A DNA stretch of 64,000 bases, from positions 372,001-436,000 of the forward strand of contig NZ_PTIS01000001.1 of NCBI RefSeq assembly GCF_002934235.1. Direction: 5' to 3'. A model generated the notes under the pieces. It was given only the letters and a program-made list of their open reading frames with translations. It had not been told where the DNA came from and ran no database searches. Source of the stretch: Clostridium algidicarnis DSM 15099 (GTDB lineage Bacteria; Bacillota; Clostridia; Clostridiales; Clostridiaceae). Positions within the stretch are counted from its first letter, which is position 1. Every line of letters starts with the position of its first letter. The translations under genes were made by a program, and so were the position numbers. This document shows positions 1-8,495 of the stretch, one piece after another.

Positions 1-243
1 GATGTAGAAGAGCTTGCACTAAAACTTATTGAAAGGTTAGCTGTTACAAATCCTAATAATCTTAAAAATAGATATAAATTAGATACACTAGAAGGAACGT
101 CTTTAGAAATAATGGAAGCTATAGGTAAAAAAAGAGGCGCTATAATATCTGGTGGTGGTGTTGATTATAATAGAATTGCAATAATGCTATTAGATGAATT
201 TAGAGGTGGAAAAGTAGGGAAGATATCTCTTGAGACACCTTAA
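1..243 (+). CDS. ylqF: Ribosome biogenesis GTPase YlqF/RbgA, C-terminal part (5' truncated by the window)
   Basis: The first 80 codons are open in frame 1 and end in TAA at 241-243. The translated tail contains GTSLEIMEAIGKKRGAI and, near the end, DEFRGGKVGKISLE. These resemble the C-terminal all-alpha domain of RbgA/YlqF, the GTPase that helps late 50S subunit assembly. The GTPase motifs lie upstream of the window and cannot be checked. The next gene, rnhB, starts 17 bases later, the usual ylqF-rnhB order in Firmicutes, so the two are probably cotranscribed. The identification rests on the short tail plus gene order. Confidence 0.75.
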   Translation, partial: DVEELALKLIERLAVTNPNNLKNRYKLDTLEGTSLEIMEAIGKKRGAIISGGGVDYNRIAIMLLDEFRGGKVGKISLETP

Positions 244-259
244 TTAAGGAGAGAATATT

Positions 260-1090
260 TTGAAAGACATTTTGCTTAATGAAAATTTCGAAAGTTTGTC
301 TGTAGATATTTTAAAAAGTTATGTAAATTCGCTTAGCTTCTATAACTTAGAAAAAGAAGAGGTATATTTTATAAATAAAAAGCTTGAATTAGATAATAGA
401 AAATCAATTCAATATTTAGCTACACGATTTATGAGGTGTTACGAAAACTATAATAAGGAATTGAAGAGAATTGAAAATTTATATATGTTTGATAAAGGTT
501 TTAAAAACTTTAAGCTGATTGCAGGAATAGATGAAGTAGGAAGAGGACCACTTGCGGGTCCTATAGTTTCTGCAGCTGTTATATTGGATCTAAATGTTAA
601 TAATAAAGATATGATTTTAGGGTTAAATGATTCTAAAAAGCTAACTGAAACAAAAAGAGAATATCTTAGCAACATAATAAAATCAAAAGCATTAGCATAT
701 TCAATATCTTTTTGTAGCAATAGTGATATTGACGAAAGAGGTATAGGATTCTGTAACAATGAAGTATTTAAAAAGGCAGTATATAGCTTAGATATAAAGC
801 CAAATTTAGTCTTGTCTGATGGGTATACTATAAAGAATTTTGAATCACCTAATATAGCAGTTATAAGGGGTGATTCAAAGAGCGCTAGTATAGCTGCTGC
901 ATCTATAATAGCAAAGGTTTATAGAGATACCTTAATGAAGGAACAAGCTAAAATTTATCCGCATTATGATTTTGATCACAATGTGGGATATGGAACCAGA
1001 AAACATATTGAAGCTATAGAAAAGTACGGGGCAACTTCAATACATAGAGTAAGTTTTTTAAATAATATTATAGGCGAAAAGCATCTTTAA
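260..1090 (+). CDS. rnhB: Ribonuclease HII
   Basis: This enzyme cleaves the RNA strand of RNA-DNA hybrids and nicks at ribonucleotides misincorporated in DNA. The 276-residue product carries the RNase HII signature GIDEVGRGPLAGP at about residues 89-101, with the acidic pair D91/E92. It also has SKASIAAASIIAKVYRD, and LSDG near residue 187, which should hold a further metal ligand. About 80 residues precede the catalytic domain, as in the longer Firmicute RnhB proteins. The start is TTG at 260, with an AAGGAGA ribosome binding site about 7 bases upstream. The 3' end overlaps the reverse-strand yraN by 23 bases. Confidence 0.95.
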   Translation: MKDILLNENFESLSVDILKSYVNSLSFYNLEKEEVYFINKKLELDNRKSIQYLATRFMRCYENYNKELKRIENLYMFDKGFKNFKLIAGIDEVGRGPLAGPIVSAAVILDLNVNNKDMILGLNDSKKLTETKREYLSNIIKSKALAYSISFCSNSDIDERGIGFCNNEVFKKAVYSLDIKPNLVLSDGYTIKNFESPNIAVIRGDSKSASIAAASIIAKVYRDTLMKEQAKIYPHYDFDHNVGYGTRKHIEAIEKYGATSIHRVSFLNNIIGEKHL

Positions 1091-1433
1091 TGAGATTTAT
1101 TTTAGGTGTACTATATTGATTTAATAATATTTCTATAGCATCAAATCTAAAAAAGTTTTTATGCAAATTATTTTGTTGAATATAAAATTTAGCTACACGC
1201 TTTATTTTCTGAGTTTTAGAATAGGTTATGGATTCCAGTGCTGTGCATACATGTGATCCATACCTAGTCTTAACCTCTATAAAGCAAATGTATTTGTCAT
1301 CTCTTGCAATTATATCAATTTCACCTAATTTACATAAGAAATTTGTTTCTATAATATCATATCCTTGAAGTAGTAGATGATTTAAGGCTAAGGATTCACC
1401 GTGATATCCTAGGGCCTTTTTTTGTGATCTCAA
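1068..1433 (-). CDS. yraN: YraN/UPF0102 family putative endonuclease
   Basis: The product is small (about 121 residues) and belongs to the UPF0102 family, which has a restriction-endonuclease-like fold and no settled function; family members often sit near rnhB and comM. The visible motif GEIDIIARDDKYICFIEVKTR holds the E, D and ExK residues expected of the nuclease core. I prefer TTG at 1433 because AGGTGG lies 5 bases upstream of it. A GTG at 1442 would add three residues but leaves its AAGGA only 3 bases away. The gene faces rnhB tail to tail and overlaps it by 23 bases. It is divergent from comM, with about 145 bases between them. Confidence 0.85.
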   Translation of the reverse strand: MRSQKKALGYHGESLALNHLLLQGYDIIETNFLCKLGEIDIIARDDKYICFIEVKTRYGSHVCTALESITYSKTQKIKRVAKFYIQQNNLHKNFFRFDAIEILLNQYSTPKINLIKDAFRL

Positions 1434-1578
1434 AATTACCACCTATCCTTTATATAATTTATCAATTTAGTAAGTAAAGATTAAAATACAAATAAAATAT
1501 AAAACTTACAAAATAGTATTAACATTAATTATAAAATTATACATAATGGTCAATAATTAACTAGAGGTGATTTTAATT

Positions 1579-3123
1579 ATGGCTATCAAAATTTATAGTG
1601 CCGCCTATACAGGCATTAAAGGGTTTTTAGTAGATGTGGAAGTGGATATATCATATGGACTACCAACATTTAATATTGTGGGACTTGGAGATACTGCTAT
1701 AAAAGAATCTAAGGATAGGGTAAGAACTTCCATTATAAACTCGGGATTTGATTTTCCTGTAGGAAGAATAACAGTAAATCTTGCCCCAGCTAGTATAAAA
1801 AAGGAAGGAGCTGTATTTGATTTATCTATAGCTTTAGGTATATTGTTAGCAAGTTCTCAGATAACTTATGCAAGTATAGAAGAATTTGTGTTTATGGGCG
1901 AACTTTCTCTTAATGGTGAATTAAGACCTGTAAAAGGAATTCTTCCTATAATATTAGAAGCTATGAACAATGGTATAAAGGATTTTATTGTGCCCTATGA
2001 AAATATTAATGAGTGTATGGTAAGTAAAGACATAAAAGCTTTTCCATTTAAGAATTTAAAAGAGGTTATACATTTCCTAACATATAAGGATATGTTACCG
2101 TATAAAAATTCTTCCAATGAAAAGGATGAAAACAATATAAAAGCATTAGAATATGATTTTGATGATGTAGTAGGACAAGAAAGTGTAAAACGAGTGTTAG
2201 AAGTTGCTGCTGCAGGATTTCACAATTTAATACTTTATGGGCCACCAGGATCTGGTAAAACAATGTTAGCGAAAAGGATGTCATGCATTCTTCCGGGGTT
2301 AACTTATGAAGAATCTGTAGAAGTAACTAAAATATACAGTGTTTCAGGAAATCTTAATAAACAGCAAGGACTTATAAAATCAAGACCCTTTAGAAATCCT
2401 CATCACAGTATAACAAAAACAGCATTAATAGGTGGGGGGAGAGACCTTAAGGTAGGTGAGATAACACTTGCGCATAATGGAGTACTATTTTTAGATGAGA
2501 TTTTAGAGTTTAATAGAAGTACACTAGAATTATTAAGGCAACCATTAGAAGATGGTAATGTAACTATAACTAGACTTACAGGGTCTATAGATTATCCTTC
2601 TAAATTTATATTTATAGGAAGTTTAAATCCATGTCCATGTGGATTTTATCTTTCTCACTCAGAAATTAAACAATGTACTTGTAGTGAAGCTGAAAGAAAA
2701 AGGTACCTTCAAAAGTTATCGGGACCTTTGCTTGATAGGATAGATTTATTCTCATTTGTACCCTCTTTAAAATATGAGGATATAAATAAAGATAATAAGT
2801 CTAAGACTTCAAAAAATTCTAAAGAGATAAAAGATAGGGTTTCTAAAGCTAGAGAAATACAAGCTCAGAGATTTAAAAATGGAGATATAAAATATAATTC
2901 TGAGATGAATAAAGAATATATTAAAGAATATTGTAAGTTAGATAAAGATTCTAGTGAAATATTGAAAACTGTTTATGAGAAATATGGATTAAGCACTAGA
3001 GGATATTATAAAATATTAAAGATTTCAAGAACTATAGCCGATTTAAATGATAATAAAAATATAACCAAAAATGATATTATAGAATCAATACAGTATAGAC
3101 GGTTTCTTAAAGATATAATTTAG
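1579..3123 (+). CDS. comM: YifB/ComM family Mg-chelatase-like AAA+ ATPase
   Basis: ComM-type proteins are hexameric helicases that promote branch migration during natural transformation. The product is 514 residues. An N-terminal ChlI-like domain is followed by an AAA+ module with Walker A GPPGSGKT near residue 221 and Walker B VLFLDEI near 300. A C-terminal Mg-chelatase domain contains the SGPLLDRIDL arginine-finger region. The start is ATG at 1579, with AGAGGTG at 1563-1569. A GTG at 1567 lies inside that ribosome binding site and is unlikely. dprA follows about 100 bases downstream, so two DNA-uptake genes are adjacent. A role in competence in this organism is inferred. Confidence 0.93.
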   Translation: MAIKIYSAAYTGIKGFLVDVEVDISYGLPTFNIVGLGDTAIKESKDRVRTSIINSGFDFPVGRITVNLAPASIKKEGAVFDLSIALGILLASSQITYASIEEFVFMGELSLNGELRPVKGILPIILEAMNNGIKDFIVPYENINECMVSKDIKAFPFKNLKEVIHFLTYKDMLPYKNSSNEKDENNIKALEYDFDDVVGQESVKRVLEVAAAGFHNLILYGPPGSGKTMLAKRMSCILPGLTYEESVEVTKIYSVSGNLNKQQGLIKSRPFRNPHHSITKTALIGGGRDLKVGEITLAHNGVLFLDEILEFNRSTLELLRQPLEDGNVTITRLTGSIDYPSKFIFIGSLNPCPCGFYLSHSEIKQCTCSEAERKRYLQKLSGPLLDRIDLFSFVPSLKYEDINKDNKSKTSKNSKEIKDRVSKAREIQAQRFKNGDIKYNSEMNKEYIKEYCKLDKDSSEILKTVYEKYGLSTRGYYKILKISRTIADLNDNKNITKNDIIESIQYRRFLKDII

Positions 3124-3224
3124 TCATAATAAGAAACCAGTATTATTTACTTAAAGTTACAAGAAATTGTTATAATTTTAAGTATTAATGGTTATACTCT
3201 AGAAAAAAGATTTGAGGTAAATAT

Positions 3225-4289
3225 ATGAATAAATATGAATTAAATTTTATTTTAGCTAAAATCTCTAATAGCAAAAAATCATTATTATTAGAAACTTATG
3301 GCAGTGTGGAGAATATATACAATAATATTGAAAGGCAAAAAGAAAACAATTACCTTAACTATATATGGATGGAATTAGAGTCGAGTATTTATATAAATAT
3401 AGAAGAGTTAAGTGAAATGATATTTAAAAATGAAATGAAATATTGTTTTTATGGTGAAAGCGTATATCCTTATTTTTTGAAAAACATAGAAGAACCTCCT
3501 TTTGTATTATTTTATAAAGGAGAAATAGAAAAGCTGCAAAATCATACTAATATATCCATAATAGGGTCTAGAAAATGTAGTAATTACGGAGAAGAAATGG
3601 CTAAACAAATAATTAAAGGTTTAAACGGATATGATATAAATATTATAAGTGGTGGAGCTAGAGGAATAGATAGCATAGCTCATAATATATCATTAAAAGA
3701 AGGGTTGTATACAACAGCTGTATTGGGGTGTGGATTAGATCTTATCTATCCAAAAGAAAACAAAACTTTATATGATGAAATTTCTAAAAGAGGATGTATA
3801 ATTTCTGAATTTATGCCGGGAACTCCACCATATAAGATTAATTTTCCAAGAAGAAATAGAATAATAAGTGGGCTTAGTGAATTAGTAATAATAGTAGAAG
3901 CCGCAGAAAGAAGTGGCACACTAATAACAGCTAATTATGCGCTACTTCAAGGTAAAGATGTTATGGCTGTGCCAGGTAGCTATTACTGGAAACAGAGTAG
4001 AGGCTGCAATGATCTAATAAAAGATGGCGCCTATATATTTACAGGAATAAATGATATATTAGAATTATTAGGAATTGATAAAAAGATTAATAATTCTAAT
4101 AAAAGCAATGAAATGAATTTAAATAAAAACTTTTTAATGAAGTTTATTGAAGATAGACCCATACATATAAATGAAATAATTAACAAAAGTAATATTGACA
4201 TAAAGGTACTGTATGAGTTATTATTTGAAATGCAACTTGCTGAAGAAATAATATGTTTAGCAGGAGACTATTATGTTAAGAAAATTTAA
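3225..4289 (+). CDS. dprA: DNA processing protein DprA (Smf)
   Basis: DprA binds incoming single-stranded DNA and loads RecA during natural transformation. The 354-residue product has the Rossmann-like DprA core: ISIIGSRKCSNYGEEMA, then SGGARGIDSIAH, then AVLGCGLDLIYPKEN, then FPRRNRIISGLSELVIIVEA and SGTLITANYALLQGKDVMAVPG. An N-terminal region of about 100 residues, possibly SAM-like, and a C-terminal winged-helix-like segment flank the core. The ATG follows GAGGT. The gene sits between comM and topA, the common clostridial position. Confidence 0.95.
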   Translation: MNKYELNFILAKISNSKKSLLLETYGSVENIYNNIERQKENNYLNYIWMELESSIYINIEELSEMIFKNEMKYCFYGESVYPYFLKNIEEPPFVLFYKGEIEKLQNHTNISIIGSRKCSNYGEEMAKQIIKGLNGYDINIISGGARGIDSIAHNISLKEGLYTTAVLGCGLDLIYPKENKTLYDEISKRGCIISEFMPGTPPYKINFPRRNRIISGLSELVIIVEAAERSGTLITANYALLQGKDVMAVPGSYYWKQSRGCNDLIKDGAYIFTGINDILELLGIDKKINNSNKSNEMNLNKNFLMKFIEDRPIHINEIINKSNIDIKVLYELLFEMQLAEEIICLAGDYYVKKI

Positions 4290-4385
4290 ATATGATAATA
4301 TAAAGTCAGATAGAAAATATAGTAAATATGTATAAAAGATAGTATGAAATATGTTTGTGGGATTAAATTATGTAGGGGGTGAAAT

Positions 4386-4403
4386 CTCCATTTCATTATG
4401 GAG
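4386..4403 (+). promoter_or_regulatory. Short inverted repeat that would sequester the topA ribosome binding site
   Basis: CTCCAT at 4386-4391 and ATGGAG at 4398-4403 are perfect complements separated by 6 bases. The right arm contains the GGAG that best serves the topA ATG at 4410 (6-base spacing). An upstream ATG at 4398 is part of the same arm. In RNA this hairpin would hide the Shine-Dalgarno. Six base pairs is modest, so a regulatory role is inference only. Confidence 0.35.
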
Positions 4404-4409
4404 TATTAT

Positions 4410-6497
4410 ATGGGACAAAATTTAGTTATTGTTGAATCACCAGCAAAGGCAAAAACAATCGGTAAGTATTTAGGAAAGAATTATATAGTAGAAGCATCTA
4501 TGGGACATGTTAGAGATTTACCTAAAAGTCAACTAGGAGTGGATATAGAAAATAATTATGATCCTAAATATATTACAATAAGAGGTAAAGGTGAATTATT
4601 AAATAAGCTAAGAAAGCTGGCAAAGAAAAGCGATAAAGTCTATCTTGCAACAGACCCTGATAGAGAGGGAGAAGCTATTTCATGGCATTTAGCAACAGCA
4701 TTAAAAATAGATAAAAAAGAAAAGTGTAGAATAGAGTTTAATGAAATTACTAAGATGGCCGTGAAAAATTCTATAAAGAATTCAAGAACTATAGATGAAG
4801 ATTTAGTAGATGCTCAGCAGGCAAGAAGAGTTTTAGATAGACTAGTTGGATATGAAATAAGTCCAATTTTATGGAGAAATGTAAAGTGGGGACTTAGTGC
4901 AGGTAGGGTTCAGTCAGCAGCGTTACACTTGATTTGCGATAGAGAAGCAGAAATTGAAAAGTTTATTCCAAAAGAGTATTGGAGCATAGAGTGTATTATC
5001 TTAAAAGATAAAATAAAATTTCCTGTAAAACTTACAGGTTATAATAATAAAAAAATAGAAATAAAAGATGAACAAGAAGCTAATAATATTATTGAAAATA
5101 TAAAAAACAATGATTTTAAAGTAGAAAAAGTTAAGAAGTCTTTAAAAAATAAAAATCCACTTCCACCATTTACAACAAGTACATTACAACAAGAAGCTTA
5201 TAAAAAGATAAATTTTGCAACAAAAAAGACTATGTCGGTAGCTCAACAACTTTATGAAGGTGTTGAAATAAAGGGATATGGAACCATTGGTTTAATTACT
5301 TATATGAGGACAGATTCTGTACGTATATCTGATGAGGCTCAAGGATATGCAATGGAATTTATCGAAAGCACCTATGGTAAAGAATATTTACCAAAAGAGC
5401 CTAGAGTTTATAAAAGTAAAAAAAATATACAAGATGCTCATGAAGCTATAAGGCCTTCAGATGTAAACATTACACCAGAGAAAGTAAAGGCAAGCCTTAA
5501 GCCAGAACAATATAAACTGTATTTACTTATATGGAATAGATATGTAGGAAGTCAAATGTCATCTTGTACATTAAATACTATTTCAGTAGAGATGAAAAAT
5601 GGAGATTACACTTTTAGAGCTAGCGGATCATCAATTAAATTTGAAGGTTTTATGAAAGTGTATGATTATGCTCCTGATACGGAAGAGGAAAACACAAAAA
5701 TACCGGAGCTTATTGAAAATGAAATTTTAAATTGTTGTGATATAGATCCTAAACAACATTTCACACAGCCTCCTGCTAGATACACAGAAGCAAGTTTTGT
5801 TAAAACTATGGAGGAAAATGGAATTGGAAGACCAAGTACTTATGTACCAACTATATCTACACTCTTTAGCAGAAAATACATTGATAGAGAGAAAAAAAGT
5901 TTATTACCAACGGATTTGGGCAAAATAGTAAATGACATTATGGAAAAGTATTTTAAACAAGTAGTTGATATAGAATTTACTGCGGCAATGGAAAATAAGC
6001 TAGATAGTGTAGAAGAGGGAAAGGAACCATGGAAAGAAGTTGTAGATGAGTTTTTTAAACCTTTAAAGGAATCTATAGATATAGCTGAAAAAGAAATATC
6101 CAAAATAACCATAGAGGATGAAGTAAGTGAGGTGCCTTGCGATAAATGTGGTAAATTAATGGTTATTAAGCATGGAAGATTTGGTAAGTTTTTAGCTTGT
6201 CCGGGATATCCAGAATGTAAAAATACTAAAGCAATAGTGGAAGAACTAAAAGCTCCATGTCCTAAGTGCGGAGGTATATTAGTTGCTAAAAGAAGTAAAA
6301 AAGGTAATAGATTTTATGGATGTTCTACATATCCAGAATGCGATTTTATTAGTTGGTTTGAACCTTCAGAAAAAAAATGTATTAAATGCGGAACATTTAT
6401 GTATAAAAAATATAGTAAAGCTAAAGGAAATTATTTGGAATGCTCTAATGCAGAGTGTAAATTCAAAGAAATTATAGAAAAGGAAACTGAAGAATAA
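4410..6497 (+). CDS. topA: DNA topoisomerase I (type IA)
   Basis: The enzyme relaxes negative supercoils through a 5'-phosphotyrosine intermediate. The TOPRIM domain opens with VIVESPAKAKTIGKYLG at residues 5-21 and has DPDREGEAISWHL near residue 83. The active-site tyrosine lies in TYMRTDSVRISDEA near residue 298. Three C-terminal four-cysteine zinc ribbons (residues about 577-690) read CDKCGK, CPKCGG and CIKCGT, each with its second cysteine pair. Length (695 residues) is normal for the clostridial enzyme. ATG at 4410 is preferred over ATG at 4398 because GGAG lies 6 bases before it and family members begin near this point. Confidence 0.96.
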   Translation: MGQNLVIVESPAKAKTIGKYLGKNYIVEASMGHVRDLPKSQLGVDIENNYDPKYITIRGKGELLNKLRKLAKKSDKVYLATDPDREGEAISWHLATALKIDKKEKCRIEFNEITKMAVKNSIKNSRTIDEDLVDAQQARRVLDRLVGYEISPILWRNVKWGLSAGRVQSAALHLICDREAEIEKFIPKEYWSIECIILKDKIKFPVKLTGYNNKKIEIKDEQEANNIIENIKNNDFKVEKVKKSLKNKNPLPPFTTSTLQQEAYKKINFATKKTMSVAQQLYEGVEIKGYGTIGLITYMRTDSVRISDEAQGYAMEFIESTYGKEYLPKEPRVYKSKKNIQDAHEAIRPSDVNITPEKVKASLKPEQYKLYLLIWNRYVGSQMSSCTLNTISVEMKNGDYTFRASGSSIKFEGFMKVYDYAPDTEEENTKIPELIENEILNCCDIDPKQHFTQPPARYTEASFVKTMEENGIGRPSTYVPTISTLFSRKYIDREKKSLLPTDLGKIVNDIMEKYFKQVVDIEFTAAMENKLDSVEEGKEPWKEVVDEFFKPLKESIDIAEKEISKITIEDEVSEVPCDKCGKLMVIKHGRFGKFLACPGYPECKNTKAIVEELKAPCPKCGGILVAKRSKKGNRFYGCSTYPECDFISWFEPSEKKCIKCGTFMYKKYSKAKGNYLECSNAECKFKEIIEKETEE

Positions 6498-6570
6498 GTT
6501 GATTAATACTTAATTGATGATAATTTAATTTCAATACAAGGAGAAATATGTTGAATTAATAAGATTTAGG

Positions 6571-6599
6571 TTGAAACTTGTTCTATAGTATGATATTAT
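6571..6599 (+). promoter_or_regulatory. Probable vegetative promoter of codY
   Basis: TTGAAA at 6571-6576 and TATTAT at 6594-6599 are separated by 17 bases, a good sigma-A match. Transcription would begin around 6606, giving a leader of about 125 bases that holds a 12-bp inverted repeat. Confidence 0.6.
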
Positions 6600-6616
6600 G
6601 ATTTAGGTAAAGCTAC

Positions 6617-6660
6617 GACTATTCTAAATATTTAGAAAAGATTAAGTCTTTAGAATAGTC
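6617..6660 (+). repeat. Perfect 12-bp inverted repeat in the codY leader
   Basis: GACTATTCTAAA at 6617-6628 is repeated as its reverse complement at 6649-6660. An additional 16-base palindrome, TTCTAAATATTTAGAA, lies at 6622-6637. There is no following T-run, so it is not an ordinary terminator. It lies just downstream of the predicted codY promoter and could be an operator or a 5' stem of the mRNA. Part of the segment resembles the CodY box only weakly (about 11 of 15 positions). Confidence 0.6.
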
Positions 6661-6731
6661 AATAAACTTAAAAGTTATATAAATGTATATAAATTAGATA
6701 TTTTATATAATTTATTGTAAGGAGGAATAAA

Positions 6732-7508
6732 ATGTCTACGTTGTTGAGTAAAGCAAGAAGCCTAAATAAGATACTTCAAAAATCTGGAGCAGAACCAGTA
6801 GTATTTGATGATATTTGTAAGATCCTAAGTGAAGTTCTGGAATGTAATGTTTATATAGTAAGCAGAAAAGGAAAGATACTAGGACATAATTTTTCCAAAG
6901 GATTTGAGTGCGATAAAGTCAAAAGCAATGTTTTAGACCAAGGGAGATTCCCAGAAGACTATAACAATAATCTTTTAAATATTCATGAAACAATATCAAA
7001 TGTTCCAAATAAAGGAAGCTGCGTGTTTGAAGATAATTGTGAATGTAACTTACTAGAGAAAAACTCTACTATAGTTCCTATAATAGGAAACAGAGATAGA
7101 ATCGGTACTTTACTTTTAGCTAGATTTGGAGATCTATTTACTGATGATGACTTAGTTTTAGCTGAATATAGTGCTACAATTGTAGGGCTTGAAATGTTAA
7201 GAGCTAAACAAGACGTAATAGAAGAAGAAGCTCGTAAAAAAGCAGTAGTTCAATTAGCTATTGGTACTTTATCTTATTCTGAACTAGAGGCAGTAGAGCA
7301 TATATTTAATGAGCTAAATGGGAGTGAAGGTCTTTTAGTTGCTTCTAAAATAGCTGATAAAGTAGGAATTACTAGATCAGTTATTGTAAATGCTCTTAGA
7401 AAGTTTGAAAGTGCAGGAGTAATTGAATCAAGATCCCTGGGAATGAAGGGTACACATATAAAGATATTAAATGACAAGTTATTAGATGAATTAAAAAAGA
7501 TGAAATAA
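6732..7508 (+). CDS. codY: GTP-sensing pleiotropic transcriptional repressor CodY
   Basis: CodY senses branched-chain amino acids and GTP and represses nutrient-limitation genes. The 258-residue length is standard. The N-terminal GAF domain begins [16 protein letters not shown]. The C-terminal winged helix contains [40 protein letters not shown], which matches the conserved DNA-reading head of CodY (about residues 203-244). The ATG follows AAGGAGG. The gene is monocistronic, with a promoter at 6571-6599 and a strong terminator directly after the stop. Confidence 0.97.
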   Translation: MSTLLSKARSLNKILQKSGAEPVVFDDICKILSEVLECNVYIVSRKGKILGHNFSKGFECDKVKSNVLDQGRFPEDYNNNLLNIHETISNVPNKGSCVFEDNCECNLLEKNSTIVPIIGNRDRIGTLLLARFGDLFTDDDLVLAEYSATIVGLEMLRAKQDVIEEEARKKAVVQLAIGTLSYSELEAVEHIFNELNGSEGLLVASKIADKVGITRSVIVNALRKFESAGVIESRSLGMKGTHIKILNDKLLDELKKMK

Positions 7509-7541
7509 AAAAAGTAAAAGGAATTATCCTTTTACTTTTTT
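7508..7541 (+). terminator. Intrinsic terminator of codY
   Basis: A perfect 15-bp stem (7508-7522 with 7527-7541) around GTAAAAGGA and TCCTTTTAC, with an ATTA loop and a T-run on the right arm. Confidence 0.9.
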
Positions 7542-7590
7542 AAATGTAAATTTAGATTATTAAAAAAGTTAATAAATTTTAAAATATATA

Positions 7591-7619
7591 TTGATACTAT
7601 GATAGCATTATGATATACT
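7591..7619 (+). promoter_or_regulatory. Probable vegetative promoter of rpsB-tsf
   Basis: TTGATA at 7591-7596 and TATACT at 7614-7619 are spaced by exactly 17 bases. The resulting leader to the rpsB start would be about 100 bases. It contains a weak GTGCCTT/AAGGTAT pairing around 7661-7676. I cannot assign it to a known ribosomal-protein leader. Confidence 0.65.
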
Positions 7620-7723
7620 ATCAAAAGAGAAAATACACACATTGTTCAATTTATAAAGGGGTGCCTTAAAGGTATTTTATGAATATGAGAACAATGGAGG
7701 TAAAAACCAAGGAGGTATATAAA

Positions 7724-8425
7724 ATGGCAGTAATTTCAATGAAACAATTATTAGAAGCAGGTGTTCATTTTGGACATCAAACTAGAAGGTGGAACCCTAA
7801 AATGGCTCCATATATATTTACTGAAAGAAATGGTATATATATAATTGACCTTCAAAAAACAGTTAAGAAAATAGATAATGCGTATGATTTTATTAGACAA
7901 TTATCAATGGATGGAAAAGATATTCTATTTGTTGGAACTAAAAAACAAGCTCAAGAAGCTATACGTGAGGAAGCTGAAAGATCAGGAATGCATTTTGTTA
8001 ACAATAGATGGTTAGGTGGAATGTTAACAAACTTTAAAACTATAAAGGCTAGAATAAAAAGATTAAATGACTTAAGAACTATGGAAGAAGATGGAACATT
8101 TGATGTTCTTCCAAAGAAAGAAGTAACTAATCTTAGAAATGAAATGGAAAAGCTAGAAGCTAATTTAGGCGGAATTCAAAACATGGATGTAAGCAACATA
8201 GGAGCACTATTTGTTGTTGATCCAAGAAAAGAAAAAAATGCTGTTTCAGAAGCTAAGATATTAGGAATACCTGTAGTAGGAATAGTTGACACAAACTGTG
8301 ATCCAGATGAAGTTGATTATATAATACCAGGAAATGATGATGCAATAAGAGCAGTTAAGTTAATAACTGGGAGAATGGCTGATGCTGTTATCGAAGGAAG
8401 ACAAGGTGAACAACTAGCTGAATAG
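7724..8425 (+). CDS. rpsB: 30S ribosomal protein S2
   Basis: S2 is an essential small-subunit protein on the solvent side of the 30S head. The product (233 residues) begins [27 protein letters not shown], the typical S2 N-terminus, and contains [14 protein letters not shown] and [24 protein letters not shown]. The start is ATG at 7724, with AAGGAGGT at 7709-7716. The frame stays open upstream to 7679, but those 15 codons match nothing in S2. Together with tsf it forms the conserved rpsB-tsf unit. Confidence 0.98.
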   Translation: MAVISMKQLLEAGVHFGHQTRRWNPKMAPYIFTERNGIYIIDLQKTVKKIDNAYDFIRQLSMDGKDILFVGTKKQAQEAIREEAERSGMHFVNNRWLGGMLTNFKTIKARIKRLNDLRTMEEDGTFDVLPKKEVTNLRNEMEKLEANLGGIQNMDVSNIGALFVVDPRKEKNAVSEAKILGIPVVGIVDTNCDPDEVDYIIPGNDDAIRAVKLITGRMADAVIEGRQGEQLAE

Positions 8426-8432
8426 TTGATAT

Positions 8433-8468
8433 AAATGGTAAATGAGGTTTAAATCTCATTTGCCATTT
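8433..8468 (+). other. Hairpin between rpsB and tsf
   Basis: A 14-bp stem with one G-U pair joins the segments starting AAATGG at 8433 and ending CCATTT at 8468, around an 8-base loop. No T-run follows, so it is a poor intrinsic terminator. It may be an RNA processing or partial attenuation site that adjusts the S2 to EF-Ts ratio (inference). Confidence 0.5.
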
Positions 8469-8495
8469 AAACTAACTGAATAAGGAGGATTTAAA

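Noticed and set aside
6629-6644. CodY box upstream of codY
   Set aside because: The best alignment to AATTTTCWGAAAATT has about four mismatches in 15, too weak in AT-rich DNA to call as a site.
7679-7723. N-terminal extension of rpsB
   Set aside because: Family members start at [10 protein letters not shown], and AAGGAGGT precedes ATG 7724.
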